Of a DNA stretch of 64,000 bases, positions 1 through 12,992 are shown in pieces. Under the pieces are notes generated by a model. It made no database searches. It saw only the letters and a program-made list of their open reading frames with translations, and had not been told where the DNA came from. The translations under genes and the position numbers were made by a program. The first letter of the stretch is position 1. Each line of letters starts with the position of its first letter. This DNA is from Lacticaseibacillus kribbianus (GTDB lineage: Bacteria; Bacillota; Bacilli; Lactobacillales; Lactobacillaceae): assembly GCF_020180945.1 (NCBI RefSeq), contig NZ_JAIPUL010000002.1, forward strand, positions 359,352 through 423,351. Reading direction: 5' to 3'.

Positions 1-40
1 GCGTGTCGATGTGGAGGATGAAGTCAATCAGTTGCGTCAT
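1..40 (-). CDS. DedA-family membrane protein, N-terminal fragment
   Basis: Thirteen codons run off the left edge of the window. They begin at an ATG seven bases after an AAGGAGC ribosome site and read MTQLIDFILHIDT, which resembles the start of lactobacillar DedA/SNARE-associated integral membrane proteins. DedA proteins are polytopic and include undecaprenyl-phosphate and phospholipid flippases. Only the start is present, so the family call rests on similarity of this short opening and the good ribosome site. Confidence 0.5.
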   Translation of the reverse strand, partial: MTQLIDFILHIDT

Positions 41-106
41 GGTTGCTCCTTGTGGGGCGCCGAGACCTGTCGGCCGGCGGGATTAGTTTAGGGCCTATTA
101 TACTAG

Positions 107-134
107 CCAAGCCCCGGCGCGGGCCGGGGCTTGG
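107..134 (-). terminator. GC-rich stem-loop after pgpA
   Basis: A near-perfect palindrome (CCAAGCCCCGGC against GGCCGGGGCTTGG) sits just after the pgpA stop. The downstream T content on the minus strand is poor, so it may be a weak terminator or only an RNA-stabilising hairpin. Confidence 0.55.
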
Positions 135-141
135 TCAAAGC

Positions 142-645
142 TTAATAATTGTCGTCCTCAAGCTCGGGGTGGGCGTGGGCCAGCCGGCTGGCGGCCGCCG
201 CCGCGATGGCCCCGACGATGTCGTCCAGGAAGGTGTGGATGATGCCCGGCTCGTGCGCGTTGAGCTTGGCCAGGATGCCCGGCTTCACCCGGTCGATGTA
301 GCCGTAGTTGGTGAAGCCGATTGAGCCGTACACGTTGACGATGGCGAAGGCCAGAATCTCGTCGACGCCGTACAGGCCCTCGTCCTCGGCGATGATGTTT
401 TGCAACGGCTGCTCCAGCTTGCCGGCCTCGGCCGCCTTGTCCAGGTAGATGCCGGTCATCACCGCGTTTTGCACCTCGCGCTTCTTCAGGACGATCAGCG
501 CGTTTTGCGTCGCGGTTTCAAGCGTCAGGTTCGGGATGAACTTCGCCTGCAGGAACATCACGAGCTCGCCGATTGCCTCCGGTGTCACGCCGCGCTCCTG
601 CAAAAGCGCGAGGGTGTGCTCGTACAGCTTGGTTTCGTTGGTCAT
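142..645 (-). CDS. pgpA: Phosphatidylglycerophosphatase A (YutG/PgpA family)
   Basis: The 167-residue protein matches the low-GC Gram-positive PgpA/YutG family over its whole length. Landmarks are ELVMFLQ near residue 30, KKREVQNAV, the acidic EDEGLYGVDEILAF, the YGSIGFTNYGYID segment and the C-terminal HTFLDDIVGAIAAAAASRLAH. The family is known to dephosphorylate phosphatidylglycerol phosphate to phosphatidylglycerol, which would supply the glycerolphosphate donor for lipoteichoic acid made by the ltaS locus in this window (inferred link). The start was chosen because AGGAGG lies seven bases before this ATG; the frame stays open upstream, but that extension is Pro/Arg-rich and unlike the family. 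Confidence 0.88.
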   Translation of the reverse strand: MTNETKLYEHTLALLQERGVTPEAIGELVMFLQAKFIPNLTLETATQNALIVLKKREVQNAVMTGIYLDKAAEAGKLEQPLQNIIAEDEGLYGVDEILAFAIVNVYGSIGFTNYGYIDRVKPGILAKLNAHEPGIIHTFLDDIVGAIAAAAASRLAHAHPELEDDNY

Positions 646-886
646 GGAATGCCTCCTATATGGTGTCAGTGAGGCGCGTCGCTGTGGCGTGCCGAAAAAG
701 GGCGGGTGCGGGTGGCCGTGAATCGGGTGCGGCCCAAGAGCCGGCCAATCCGCGCGGCCCGGGCGCCAGAGCGCGGTTCGGCAGTCGGTGCGCGTGGGTC
801 GAGCGCGCGGGTGGTCGGCCGGCGGTGCCCACGGTCCGGCCTCGCGTGGACTGGTCGTGTCCAACGCCCGGGATGGGCCAGCTCAA

Positions 887-1867
887 CTAATGGTAAAGCT
901 GTGTGCTGTGCAACGCCTGCTTGCGCTCCGGGTACAGCCGTGCCAGGGCCGCCGCCACGGCGGTCGGCGCCTCGCCGAAGCCCGAGGCGATCAGCTTGAG
1001 CTTGCCCGGGTAGGACGCGACGTCGCCGATGGCGAAAATGCCGGGGATGCTGGTGGCCATCTGGGAGTCGACCGCGATGGCGTTGCCGTCGAGCTCAAGC
1101 CCCCAGTTGCGCAGCTGCTTGTTGTCGCTCATGAAGCCGTAGTTGACCAGCAGCCGGTCGACGTCCAGCCGTTCGGTTGCGTCGCCGCGCACCTCCTTGA
1201 GGCCGATGTCGAGGCGCGCGTCGTTTTGGTTGACCGCATCGATCAGGTAGGGGGTGTGAAGCGCCACCGTGCTGGCCTTGAGGTCGGCGACGCTGGACTC
1301 CAGCCCGCGGAACTGGTTGCGGCGGTGGATCAGGTGCACGCTGTGGGCAATCGGCTCAAGCGCCAGCGCCCAGTCGATCGCCGAGTCGCCGCCGCCGGCG
1401 ATGGCGACGTCCAGGTCGCGGAAGTCCTCGAGGTTGGTCACGTAGTACAGCACGCTGCTTCCGTCCAGTGCCGGGTCGTAGTCGATCGCCAGCCGTCGCG
1501 GCGTGAAGGCGCCGCCGCCGGTCGCGATGATGACGGCCTTGGTGTGGATCGGCTCACGGGTGGTGGTGAGGGTGAAGCCGTCTTCAGTCGGGGTGATGGC
1601 GGTGACCGCCGTGGACAGCTGCACGGTCGGCTTGAAGTGGGCGACCTGTTCCTTGAGGTGATCGACCAGGCCCTGGCCGCTGATGCCGGGCATCCCGCCG
1701 ATGTCGTAGAGAATCTTGGCGGGGTACAGGTTGCCGGTTTGGCCGCCCAGCGCGCTGAGGCTTTCCACCAGCAGCACGTCAGCGGAGCGCAGCCCGGCGT
1801 AAAACGCGGCGAACATGCCCACCGGGCCGCCGCCGATCACAGTGATCTCGTAAGTGTGTTCTGACAT
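887..1867 (-). CDS. Ferredoxin/flavodoxin-NADP(+) reductase, thioredoxin-reductase-like
   Basis: A 326-residue FAD/NAD(P) oxidoreductase. The N-terminal [14 protein letters not shown] is the FAD dinucleotide-binding motif, [10 protein letters not shown] near residue 160 is the NADPH-binding loop, and [11 protein letters not shown] near residue 285 is the second FAD motif. The CxxC redox pair of true thioredoxin reductases is absent where it would fall before GGGDSA, which marks the YumC-type ferredoxin-NADP reductase branch. It is a soluble enzyme passing electrons between NADPH and flavodoxin or ferredoxin; the physiological partner cannot be read from the context. A GGGGAGAG ribosome site precedes the ATG. 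It is a single gene, with a 241-bp GC-rich gap before pgpA in which no gene is seen. Confidence 0.9.
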   Translation of the reverse strand: MSEHTYEITVIGGGPVGMFAAFYAGLRSADVLLVESLSALGGQTGNLYPAKILYDIGGMPGISGQGLVDHLKEQVAHFKPTVQLSTAVTAITPTEDGFTLTTTREPIHTKAVIIATGGGAFTPRRLAIDYDPALDGSSVLYYVTNLEDFRDLDVAIAGGGDSAIDWALALEPIAHSVHLIHRRNQFRGLESSVADLKASTVALHTPYLIDAVNQNDARLDIGLKEVRGDATERLDVDRLLVNYGFMSDNKQLRNWGLELDGNAIAVDSQMATSIPGIFAIGDVASYPGKLKLIASGFGEAPTAVAAALARLYPERKQALHSTQLYH

Positions 1868-2031
1868 TATCTCTCCCCATTTCCGGTAACAGACTTAAGG
1901 TATCACATTTTGGCGCCGCATGGTAATCGGGCGGCGGCTACGGTAGAATAAACTGAACGAAGCATCGGTGCGGTGTGCCGCACCCGAAACGAAATTGTGG
2001 TACGCAGCGCGCGCACCCGAAGGAGGAAACT

Positions 2032-2610
2032 ATGTACCCACAACTTGATCTCGAACACTTCAACGGCCCCAAGGCGACGATGGTGACCAGCCTCGGCACC
2101 ATCACCCTGGCGCTTTTCCCGGATCAGGCCCCGAAGACCGTTGAGAACTTCATCGGTCTGGCCGAAAAGGGCTACTACAACGGCATCACGTTCCACCGCG
2201 TGATCCCGGACTTCATGATTCAGGGCGGCGACCCGACCGGCACCGGCGCCGGCGGCGAAAGCCTCTGGGGCGATAGTTTTGCCGACGAGTTCAACCCGAC
2301 CGTCTTCAACCTGCAGGGCGCCTTATCGATGGCCAACGCCGGCCCAAACACCAACGGCAGCCAGTTCTTCATCGTCTCCAATGAACACATCAACCAGAAC
2401 ATGCTGAGCCAGATGCCCGGCGCCGGCTACCCGCAGCCGGTGATTGACGCCTACAAGAACGGCGGCACCCCGTGGCTGGACATGCGCCACACCGTTTTCG
2501 GCCACGTTTTGGCCGGCCTCGACGTGGTTCAGGCCATCAGTAAGGTCAAGACAACCGCCGACAAGCCGAACACCCCGGTTGTGATCGAGTCCATCACCAT
2601 CGAAAAGTAG
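2032..2610 (+). CDS. Cyclophilin-type peptidyl-prolyl cis-trans isomerase
   Basis: 192 residues, soluble, with no signal peptide. The cyclophilin core is clear: [19 protein letters not shown] near residues 57-73 (catalytic Arg, Phe and Gln region), [24 protein letters not shown] near residues 95-115 and [15 protein letters not shown]. It catalyses proline isomerisation during protein folding. AGGAGGAAACT lies directly before this ATG; an in-frame upstream start exists but would put the ribosome site inside the gene. It appears to be a single-gene transcript between the divergent reductase and the S1-domain gene. Confidence 0.93.
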   Translation: MYPQLDLEHFNGPKATMVTSLGTITLALFPDQAPKTVENFIGLAEKGYYNGITFHRVIPDFMIQGGDPTGTGAGGESLWGDSFADEFNPTVFNLQGALSMANAGPNTNGSQFFIVSNEHINQNMLSQMPGAGYPQPVIDAYKNGGTPWLDMRHTVFGHVLAGLDVVQAISKVKTTADKPNTPVVIESITIEK

Positions 2611-2676
2611 CTGGTCACGTGCGATTTTTCATGTATACTATTAAGGGAAATCGAAAAACAGAAATGAAGTGTCAGC

Positions 2677-3054
2677 ATGGAGTATCGCATCGGAGATATC
2701 ATTACTGGCAAAGTCACGGGGATTCAGCCGTATGGGGTGTTCGTCCTGCTGGATGAGGACCACCAGGGGCTGATCCACATTTCCGAGTGCCAGCACGGCT
2801 TCGTCAAGGCACTCGGGGACCTATTCAAAGTGGGCCAGAGCTTGGCGGTGGTCATCTTGGACATCGACGAGTACTCGGGCAAGATCAGCTTGTCACTGCG
2901 GGCGCTGCAGCCGGCGCCGGCGATGACGACTTATCGGCATCGCAAGCACTATTGGACGAACCGGAAGTACCACACCGGGTTTGCCCCGATCGCCAGCCGC
3001 CTCGACGGATGGGTCTCGGAGTACTTAAAGGAGTTGGAGAAGGACGCGCCGTGA
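2677..3054 (+). CDS. S1-domain RNA-binding protein (CvfD/YugI type)
   Basis: A 125-residue protein with one N-terminal S1 domain (residues 1-75: IGDIITGKVTGIQPYGVFV, GLIHISE, VGQSLAVVILDID, GKISLSLR) and a basic, aromatic tail. This is the layout of B. subtilis general stress protein 13 (YugI) and pneumococcal CvfD, ribosome- or RNA-binding post-transcriptional regulators. The ribosome site is weak. The stop codon lies in the loop of the terminator. The S1 assignment is firm; the regulatory role is inferred from family members. Confidence 0.85.
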   Translation: MEYRIGDIITGKVTGIQPYGVFVLLDEDHQGLIHISECQHGFVKALGDLFKVGQSLAVVILDIDEYSGKISLSLRALQPAPAMTTYRHRKHYWTNRKYHTGFAPIASRLDGWVSEYLKELEKDAP

Positions 3055-3068
3055 GCGCGTTCTTTTTT
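3041..3068 (+). terminator. Terminator overlapping the S1-gene stop codon
   Basis: Stem ACGCGC/GCGCGT with GU extension, followed by a run of seven T. The TGA stop of the preceding gene lies within the hairpin, so the last codons form part of the terminator. Confidence 0.8.
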
Positions 3069-3266
3069 TATCCCGGCGCGCGGGCCCGCGCGTCTTGGGT
3101 CACCACTTTGCCCACCCGCGCGCGGGGACGTCCTGTGTCTGACCGAATGAAATTACGTTCGAACGGTGGCTCGTTCGCGAATTACCCGATTGAATATGCA
3201 TCGACGGGCGGACGTTCGGATTGCATTCGGCTCTTGATTTTTTTCGCTGGAATCGGGCATTTCCTG

Positions 3267-3296
3267 TTGACGGTAGGGCGGTTTGGCTGGTAAGAT
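3267..3296 (+). promoter_or_regulatory. rRNA operon 1 promoter P1
   Basis: TTGACG and TAAGAT separated by 18 bp. The second operon has the same pair in the same place, which supports it as a promoter. Confidence 0.65.
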
Positions 3297-3358
3297 AATT
3301 GTTGTTGTCGAAGCGGCCGGCTGGTCGCCAGACGGCGGATCTGAATAAATATTCACCG

Positions 3359-3387
3359 TTGACAACATCGTCGCGATAAGATATACT
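3359..3387 (+). promoter_or_regulatory. rRNA operon 1 promoter P2
   Basis: Consensus TTGACA, a 17-bp spacer and TATACT. It lies 148 bp before the 16S start and is identical in the second operon. The transcribed leader after it holds a boxA-like CCTTTGAAAACTG, as expected for rRNA antitermination. Confidence 0.88.
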
Positions 3388-3534
3388 ATCAAAGTTGTCT
3401 TAACGACAAGGTAGTCCTTTGAAAACTGAACAAAGTTTCGTAAATGTGATAGGGCTTTTCTTAATTGAAAAGAATTAAACATTGCGAAGTCAATTCGCTA
3501 GTAACAACAAATCGAGCTATTCAAACAGCTCATA

Positions 3535-8219
<4,685 letters not shown>

Positions 8220-8301
8220 AAAAGCGTAACAGATACGCGTTCAAGACAAAAAAATAATGATGTCCAGTTTTGAGAGTGCAAAGCTCTCAGTTAAATAGAA
8301 G

Positions 8302-8418
8302 TGCGGTGGCGATAGCGAGAAGGATACACCTGTTCCCATGCCGAACACAGAAGTTAAGCTTCTCAACGCCGAGAGTAGTTGGTGGGTGACTGCCTGCGAG
8401 GGTAGGAAGCTGCCGCGC
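8302..8418 (+). rRNA. rrf: 5S ribosomal RNA, operon 1
   Basis: A 117-nt 5S gene with the conserved CCCATGCCGAACACAGAAG core. The terminal stem TGCGGTGGC pairs with GCTGCCGCGC. Confidence 0.93.
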
Positions 8419-8427
8419 TTCATTTAT

Positions 8428-8500
8428 GGAGGATTAGCTCAGTTGGGAGAGCGTCTGCCCTACAAGCAGAGGGTCACAGGTTCGAGCCCTGTATCCTCCA
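8428..8500 (+). tRNA. tRNA-Val(TAC), copy 1, with C33
   Basis: The cloverleaf is complete with anticodon TAC. The anticodon loop reads CCTACAA, so position 33 is C where U is close to universal. The second copy, after operon 2, reads CTTACAA and is otherwise identical. CCA is not encoded. Confidence 0.93.
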
Positions 8501-8531
8501 GTGCCCTTCAGGCATTGGATCACAGTTTCGT

Positions 8532-8603
8532 GCGGAAGTAGTTCAGTGGTAGAACATCACCTTGCCATGGTGGGGGTCGCGAGTTCGAATCTCGTCTTCC
8601 GCT
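8532..8603 (+). tRNA. tRNA-Gly(GCC)
   Basis: Cloverleaf with anticodon GCC and acceptor stem GCGGAAG/CTTCCGC. CCA is not encoded. Confidence 0.95.
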
Positions 8604-8629
8604 TCGCCCGTAGGCGAACAATGTAATAT

Positions 8630-8703
8630 GCACCCATAGCGCAACTGGATAGAGTGTCTGACTACGAATCAGAAGGTTGTAGGTTCGACTCCTACTGGGT
8701 GCA
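8630..8703 (+). tRNA. tRNA-Arg(ACG)
   Basis: Anticodon loop CTACGAA between TCTGA/TCAGA stems. A34 would be edited to inosine by TadA to read CGN codons. Confidence 0.95.
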
Positions 8704-8708
8704 GTGTT

Positions 8709-8782
8709 CGGGAAATAGCTCAGCTTGGTAGAGCACCTGGTTTGGGACCAGGGGGTCGCAGGTTCGAATCCTGTTTTCCCGA
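8709..8782 (+). tRNA. tRNA-Pro(TGG)
   Basis: Anticodon loop TTTGGGA between CCTGG/CCAGG stems; acceptor stem CGGGAAA. Confidence 0.95.
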
Positions 8783-8820
8783 TCGGAACGACTTGCTCGT
8801 TCTTTTTAATTGAGATTTAT

Positions 8821-8894
8821 CGCGGTGTAGCTCAGCTGGCTAGAGCGTCCGGTTCATACCCGGGAGGTCGAGGGTTCGATCCCCCCCGCCGCGA
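8821..8894 (+). tRNA. tRNA-Met(CAT), elongator
   Basis: A CAT anticodon on a CGCGGTG body that resembles the B. subtilis elongator tRNA-Met, with a paired 1-72 position. The T stem GAGGG/CCCCC contains an A-C mismatch. Confidence 0.9.
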
Positions 8895-8901
8895 TTGGCC
8901 T

Positions 8902-8975
8902 GGACCTTTAGCTCAGTTGGTTAGAGCAGACGGCTCATAACCGTCCGGTCGTAGGTTCGAGCCCTACAAGGTCCA
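8902..8975 (+). tRNA. tRNA-Ile2(CAT), lysidine type
   Basis: The GGACCTTTAGCTCAG body with a CAT anticodon matches the Bacillus Ile2 tRNA, whose C34 is converted to lysidine by TilS to read AUA. It is separated from Met on body sequence, not on anticodon. Confidence 0.9.
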
Positions 8976-9017
8976 TCCGTTCTAACACGGTGGATCGCAT
9001 AGGTTTAATACTTTTAT

Positions 9018-9091
<74 letters not shown>

Positions 9092-9093
9092 TT

Positions 9094-9167
9094 GGTTCCA
9101 TGGTCTAGTTGGTTAGGACGCCTGCCTGTCACGCAGGAGATCACGAGTTCGAGTCTCGTTGGAACCG
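9094..9167 (+). tRNA. tRNA-Asp(GTC), copy 1
   Basis: Anticodon loop CTGTCAC. Only two bases separate it from fMet. Three copies of this gene occur in the window. Confidence 0.95.
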
Positions 9168-9172
9168 GTGTC

Positions 9173-9245
9173 GGCTCGGTAGCTCAGTTGGTAGAGCAAT
9201 GGATTGAAGCTCCATGTGTCGGCAGTTCGATTCTGTCCCGCGCCA
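9173..9245 (+). tRNA. tRNA-Phe(GAA), copy 1
   Basis: Anticodon loop TTGAAGC. The acceptor arm GGCTCGG faces CCGCGCC, leaving a T4-C69 mismatch. The T stem has an A-T pair where copy 2 has G-C. Confidence 0.93.
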
Positions 9246-9257
9246 GTATCCGCTTAT

Positions 9258-9328
9258 GCGGGTGTAGTTTAGTGGTAAAACCACAGCCTTCCAAGCTGTT
9301 GTCGCGAGTTCGATTCTCGTCACCCGCT
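9258..9328 (+). tRNA. tRNA-Gly(TCC)
   Basis: Anticodon loop CTTCCAA; acceptor stem GCGGGTG/CACCCGC. Confidence 0.95.
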
Positions 9329-9342
9329 GGATCGAGATTTAT

Positions 9343-9416
<74 letters not shown>

Positions 9417-9434
9417 GTGCACCAAGATCATCAT

Positions 9435-9522
9435 GGAGAAGTACTCAAGTGGCTGAAGAGGCGCCCCTGCTAAGGGTGTAGGTCGGGAAACTGGCGCGAG
9501 GGTTCAAATCCCTCCTTCTCCG
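9435..9522 (+). tRNA. tRNA-Ser(GCT)
   Basis: An 88-nt class II tRNA with a long variable arm; anticodon GCT. Confidence 0.94.
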
Positions 9523-9528
9523 TTCAGC

Positions 9529-9600
9529 GGCCCGTTGGTCAAGTGGTTAAGACACCGCCCTTTCACGGCGGTAACATGGGTTCAAATCCCGTACGGGTCA
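9529..9600 (+). tRNA. tRNA-Glu(TTC), copy 1
   Basis: Anticodon loop CTTTCAC between CCGCC/GGCGG. It is identical to the copy after operon 2. Confidence 0.95.
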
Positions 9601-9611
9601 TTGCCTCATAT

Positions 9612-9701
9612 GGAGAATTACCCAAGTCTGGCTGAAGGGAACGGTCTTGAAAACCGTCAGGTGGGGAAACCCACGCGAGGGTTCGAATCCCTCATTCTCC
9701 T
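9612..9701 (+). tRNA. tRNA-Ser(TGA)
   Basis: A 90-nt class II tRNA with a long variable arm and anticodon loop TTGAAAA. Confidence 0.94.
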
Positions 9702-9713
9702 TTTATACATTAT

Positions 9714-9787
<74 letters not shown>

Positions 9788-9806
9788 TTACAATTGAATA
9801 ATTGTT

Positions 9807-9880
9807 GGTTCCATGGTCTAGTTGGTTAGGACGCCTGCCTGTCACGCAGGAGATCACGAGTTCGAGTCTCGTTGGAACCG
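9807..9880 (+). tRNA. tRNA-Asp(GTC), copy 2
   Basis: Identical to copy 1; second member of the repeated fMet-Asp-Phe triplet. Confidence 0.95.
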
Positions 9881-9885
9881 TTAAT

Positions 9886-9958
9886 GGCTCGGTAGCTCAG
9901 TTGGTAGAGCAATGGATTGAAGCTCCATGTGTCGGCGGTTCGATTCCGTCCCGCGCCA
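9886..9958 (+). tRNA. tRNA-Phe(GAA), copy 2
   Basis: It differs from copy 1 at two T-stem bases that pair with each other (A-T to G-C) and keeps the T4-C69 acceptor mismatch. Confidence 0.93.
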
Positions 9959-9966
9959 TTTTTTTC

Positions 9967-10047
9967 GGAGGATTAGCGAAGAGGCTAAACGCGACGGACT
10001 GTAAATCCGTTCCTTCGGGTTCCTAGGTTCGAATCCTAGATCCTCCA
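9967..10047 (+). tRNA. tRNA-Tyr(GTA)
   Basis: An 81-nt class II tRNA with anticodon GTA. It is a normal Tyr tRNA and would not read stop codons. Confidence 0.94.
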
Positions 10048-10052
10048 TTTAT

Positions 10053-10123
10053 AGGGATATAGTTTAAAGGTAGAACTACGGTCTCCAAAACCGTCAGTGT
10101 GGGTTCAATTCCTACTATCCCTG
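10053..10123 (+). tRNA. tRNA-Trp(CCA)
   Basis: Anticodon loop CTCCAAA between ACGGT/ACCGT; discriminator G. Confidence 0.94.
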
Positions 10124-10136
10124 CTTTTTATATTAT

Positions 10137-10211
10137 GGCGGTATTGGTGAAGTGGTTAACACACTGGTTTGTGGATCCAGCATACGTGGGTTCGATTCCC
10201 ACATACCGCCC
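10137..10211 (+). tRNA. tRNA-His(GTG)
   Basis: Anticodon GTG; acceptor stem GGCGGTA/TACCGCC. Confidence 0.93.
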
Positions 10212-10216
10212 TTGAT

Positions 10217-10288
10217 TGGGGTATAGCCAAGTGGTAAGGCAACGGACTTTGACTCCGTCATGCGCTGGTTCGAATCCAGCTACCCCAA
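10217..10288 (+). tRNA. tRNA-Gln(TTG)
   Basis: Anticodon TTG; acceptor stem TGGGGTA/TACCCCA. Confidence 0.93.
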
Positions 10289-10295
10289 TTGTTAC

Positions 10296-10367
10296 GGCGG
10301 TGTAGCCAAGTGGTAAGGCAAAGGTCTGCAAAACCTATATGCGTCGGTTCAAATCCGATCACCGCCT
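10296..10367 (+). tRNA. tRNA-Cys(GCA)
   Basis: Anticodon loop CTGCAAA; acceptor stem GGCGGTG/CACCGCC. Confidence 0.93.
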
Positions 10368-10404
10368 TTCTCAGGCATGCGCCGCGAGAAGAAGATAATA
10401 GCTC

Positions 10405-10488
10405 GCCGGCATGGCGGAATTGGCAGACGCGCTGGACTCAAAATCCAGTTCTAGCAATAGAGTATCGGTTCGACCCCGATTGCCGGCA
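10405..10488 (+). tRNA. tRNA-Leu(CAA)
   Basis: An 84-nt class II tRNA with anticodon loop CTCAAAA, reading UUG. It is the last gene of the array and is followed by a terminator. Confidence 0.94.
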
Positions 10489-10494
10489 GTGATG

Positions 10495-10518
10495 GCCTCA
10501 GTGATGGGGCTTTTTTTT
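10495..10518 (+). terminator. Terminator of rRNA operon 1 / tRNA array
   Basis: GCCTCA-GTGA-TGGGGC stem-loop followed by eight T, seven bases after the last tRNA. No convincing terminator was seen inside the array, so all 23 tRNAs may share the rRNA transcript. Confidence 0.85.
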
Positions 10519-10681
10519 ATGCCCAAGGCGCTGCGTGCCCCGCTGGGGCCTGGCACAACCGGGGGAGGGCGACCCGCCAGCCTCGGCCTTGAAGTCGCGC
10601 GGTCGCAGGCAGATATCGGGCTCTGGGTCGAGGCCCGGGGCTAATGATTCTGTTAAAATCGTGACTGTAATGAGCCAAAAA

Positions 10682-10710
10682 TTGAATCGGCCCGGGTTAG
10701 CCGATATACT
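10682..10710 (+). promoter_or_regulatory. Promoter of the lafA operon
   Basis: TTGAAT, a 17-bp spacer and TATACT, 36 bp before the lafA start. The gap from the terminator to here is GC-rich, with no gene seen. Confidence 0.75.
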
Positions 10711-10746
10711 GTAACTAATTGAAGTGGCGCGTTTGGAGGAAGTCTG

Positions 10747-11952
10747 ATGAATATTGGCATTTTTACGGATTCGTATTTTCCGCAGGTCAGTGGCGTGGCG
10801 ACCTCGATCAAGACGCTGAAGGATGATCTCGAGCGGAAGGGGCACGTGGTGTACATCTTCACCACCACCGACCCGCACGTGCCGGAATCCGCCGTCGAGC
10901 CCAACATTTTTCGCTTCACCAGCGTCCCGTTCGTCTCGTTCACGGACCGGCGCATTGCGGTGCGCGGACTGTTTCACGCCTACCAGGTCGCCAAGGAGCT
11001 GAAGCTCGACCTGGTGCACACCCAGACCGAGTTTTCGATGGGCTACATCGGCAAGTTCGTCGCGCGGGAGCTCAAGATTCCCGTCGTGCACACGTACCAC
11101 ACCATGTACGAGGACTACCTGCATTACGTGATGAACGGCCACCTGCTGCGACCCTACCACGTCAAGCAGTTCATGCGCGCCTTCCTGTACCACGTCTCCG
11201 GGGTGGTGACGCCTTCCGAACGGGCGCACGACTCGCTTGAGGCATACGGCATCAAGATCCCGATGGCCATCATTCCCACCGGGGTCGACCTGACGCAGTT
11301 TCGGTCGGCCAAGGACACCGGCGTCCGCGAGCGCCTGGGGCTGAGCCAGGTGCCGGTGCTGCTGTCGCTGTCGCGGGTGGCCTACGAGAAGCGCATCGAC
11401 AAAATCGTCGCGGCGATGCCCGACATCCTCAAGCAGGTGCCGAACGCGGTGCTTCTGGTCGTCGGCGACGGGCCGGCGCGCGAGGACCTCGCGCAGCAGG
11501 CGGAATCGCTTGGCATCGCCGACCACGTGCGCTTCACCGGCGAGGTCGACCACGATGCGGTGCCGGACTACTACCGGGCCGGCGACGTGTTCGTGTCGGC
11601 CAGCGACTCGGAGTCGCAGGGGCTGACCTACATCGAGGCGATGGCCGCCGGGCGCAAGGTGGTGGCCTGGGCCGGCGAGTACACGCAGACGCTTTTGGAC
11701 GACCCGGCGATCGGCACCACCTTCAGCACGACGCCGGAGATGGTTCACCAGGTCTGCGGCTACCTGACGCACCCGCAGGCCTTCAGCGACCCGGCGCCGC
11801 GCGCGGCCAAGCTGCAGGCGATTTCGGCCGACCTGTTCGGCGACCGGGTGCTGACATTCTACGATGCGGCGATTGCGCGCTACCAGCAGACGCTTTCCGC
11901 CAGTGACGACAAGGCGGCCGTTGAGTCGGAGCGGCCTTCTTTAAAGGGGTAA
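10747..11952 (+). CDS. lafA: Diacylglycerol glucosyltransferase (LafA type, GT4)
   Basis: A 401-residue GT-B glycosyltransferase of family 4. The N-terminal GIFTDSYFPQVSGVATSI and the HTQTEFSMGYIGK and HTYHTMYEDYLHYV segments are typical of enzymes that add glucose to diacylglycerol. The C-terminal half has the nucleotide-sugar site (ESQGLTYIEAMAAG, near residue 300). Product: monoglucosyl-diacylglycerol, made at the inner membrane face. With the next gene it should make the glycolipid anchor of lipoteichoic acid. GGAGGA lies seven bases before the ATG, and a good promoter precedes it. First gene of a three-gene operon with lafB and a flippase-like protein. Confidence 0.87.
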   Translation: MNIGIFTDSYFPQVSGVATSIKTLKDDLERKGHVVYIFTTTDPHVPESAVEPNIFRFTSVPFVSFTDRRIAVRGLFHAYQVAKELKLDLVHTQTEFSMGYIGKFVARELKIPVVHTYHTMYEDYLHYVMNGHLLRPYHVKQFMRAFLYHVSGVVTPSERAHDSLEAYGIKIPMAIIPTGVDLTQFRSAKDTGVRERLGLSQVPVLLSLSRVAYEKRIDKIVAAMPDILKQVPNAVLLVVGDGPAREDLAQQAESLGIADHVRFTGEVDHDAVPDYYRAGDVFVSASDSESQGLTYIEAMAAGRKVVAWAGEYTQTLLDDPAIGTTFSTTPEMVHQVCGYLTHPQAFSDPAPRAAKLQAISADLFGDRVLTFYDAAIARYQQTLSASDDKAAVESERPSLKG

Positions 11953-11954
11953 CC

Positions 11955-12992
11955 ATGATCGACATCCACATGTTCTCATCCGCGGACAAAGTCGCGGGCC
12001 AGGGCGTCGGCGCCGTGTACACGGAGCTGCTCGCGCTTTTGGACAAGTACTTTCCAGGGGAGTTTCGCATCAGCATCAACAAGTACTCGTCAAGCGTCAT
12101 CAGCCACTACCACACCATCGACCCGGCGTTTTTCGCCTCCACGTTCTCCAAGCGGCGCGGGCGCAAGATCGGCTACGTCCACTTCCTGCCCGAGACCTTG
12201 GACTCAAGCCTGCGCCTGCCCGGCATCGCGCGGGTGACGCTGGACAAGTACGTCGTCGCCTTTTACAAGCGCATGGACCAGCTGGTGGTGGTCAACCCGA
12301 ACTTCATTCCGCGGCTGGCCGCTTACGGCATCGACCCGCACCGGGTGACCTACATTCCGAACTTCGTCTCCCGGGAGACCTTCTACCCGGCGACGGCTGA
12401 AGCCAAAACGGCGCTGCGCCGGCAGTACGGCATTCCGGAGGACGCCTTCGTGGTCTTCGGGGCCGGCCAGGTCCAGGATCGCAAGGGCGTCGACGACTTC
12501 ATCGCGCTGGCCAAGCGCAACCCGCAGTGGCGCTTCATCTGGGCCGGCGGCTTCTCGTTTGGCATGATCACCAACGGCTACGACCACCTCAAGGCCGCGG
12601 TGGCCAACGCGCCGGACAACCTGACCTTCACCGGCATCGTGCCGCGCGAGGACATGGTCGACTACTACAACATGGCCAGTGTGTTCCTGCTGCCGTCCTA
12701 CGAGGAGCTGTTCCCGATGGCGGTGCTCGAGGCCTTTTCCACCGAGACGCCGGTGATGGTGCGCGACCTGCAGCTGTACGACGAGATCATCGCGCCCTTT
12801 GCGCTGAAGGCCAAGGATGTCGACGCGATGAACGACAAGCTGGCAGCCCTTGCGGCGTCGCCCGAGCTGCAGCAGGCGTACGTCAAGAAGAGCCAGGCCG
12901 CCGCGGCGACCTACTCGGAGGCGCGCCTGGCGCGGGTGTGGGAGCACTTCTACCGCACCCAGGCCGCCCTGGTTGAGGGCGGTCATGAGTAG
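11955..12992 (+). CDS. lafB: Glycolipid glycosyltransferase (LafB type, GT4)
   Basis: 345 residues, starting two bases after the lafA stop behind AAAGGGG. The GT-B fold shows in FGAGQVQDRKGVDDF near residue 155 and EELFPMAVLEAFSTETPVMV near residue 253, the EX7E-like donor site. It matches the Listeria/Enterococcus LafB/BgsA group, which adds the second sugar to monoglucosyl-diacylglycerol. Which sugar is added cannot be told from sequence: galactose is known in Listeria and glucose in enterococci. It overlaps the next gene by eight bases, so translation is probably coupled. Confidence 0.85.
   Translation: MIDIHMFSSADKVAGQGVGAVYTELLALLDKYFPGEFRISINKYSSSVISHYHTIDPAFFASTFSKRRGRKIGYVHFLPETLDSSLRLPGIARVTLDKYVVAFYKRMDQLVVVNPNFIPRLAAYGIDPHRVTYIPNFVSRETFYPATAEAKTALRRQYGIPEDAFVVFGAGQVQDRKGVDDFIALAKRNPQWRFIWAGGFSFGMITNGYDHLKAAVANAPDNLTFTGIVPREDMVDYYNMASVFLLPSYEELFPMAVLEAFSTETPVMVRDLQLYDEIIAPFALKAKDVDAMNDKLAALAASPELQQAYVKKSQAAAATYSEARLARVWEHFYRTQAALVEGGHE

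Noticed and set aside
788..1864. Plus-strand frame opposite the ferredoxin-NADP reductase.
   Set aside because: Valine/arginine-rich shadow of a confident gene; no start signal.
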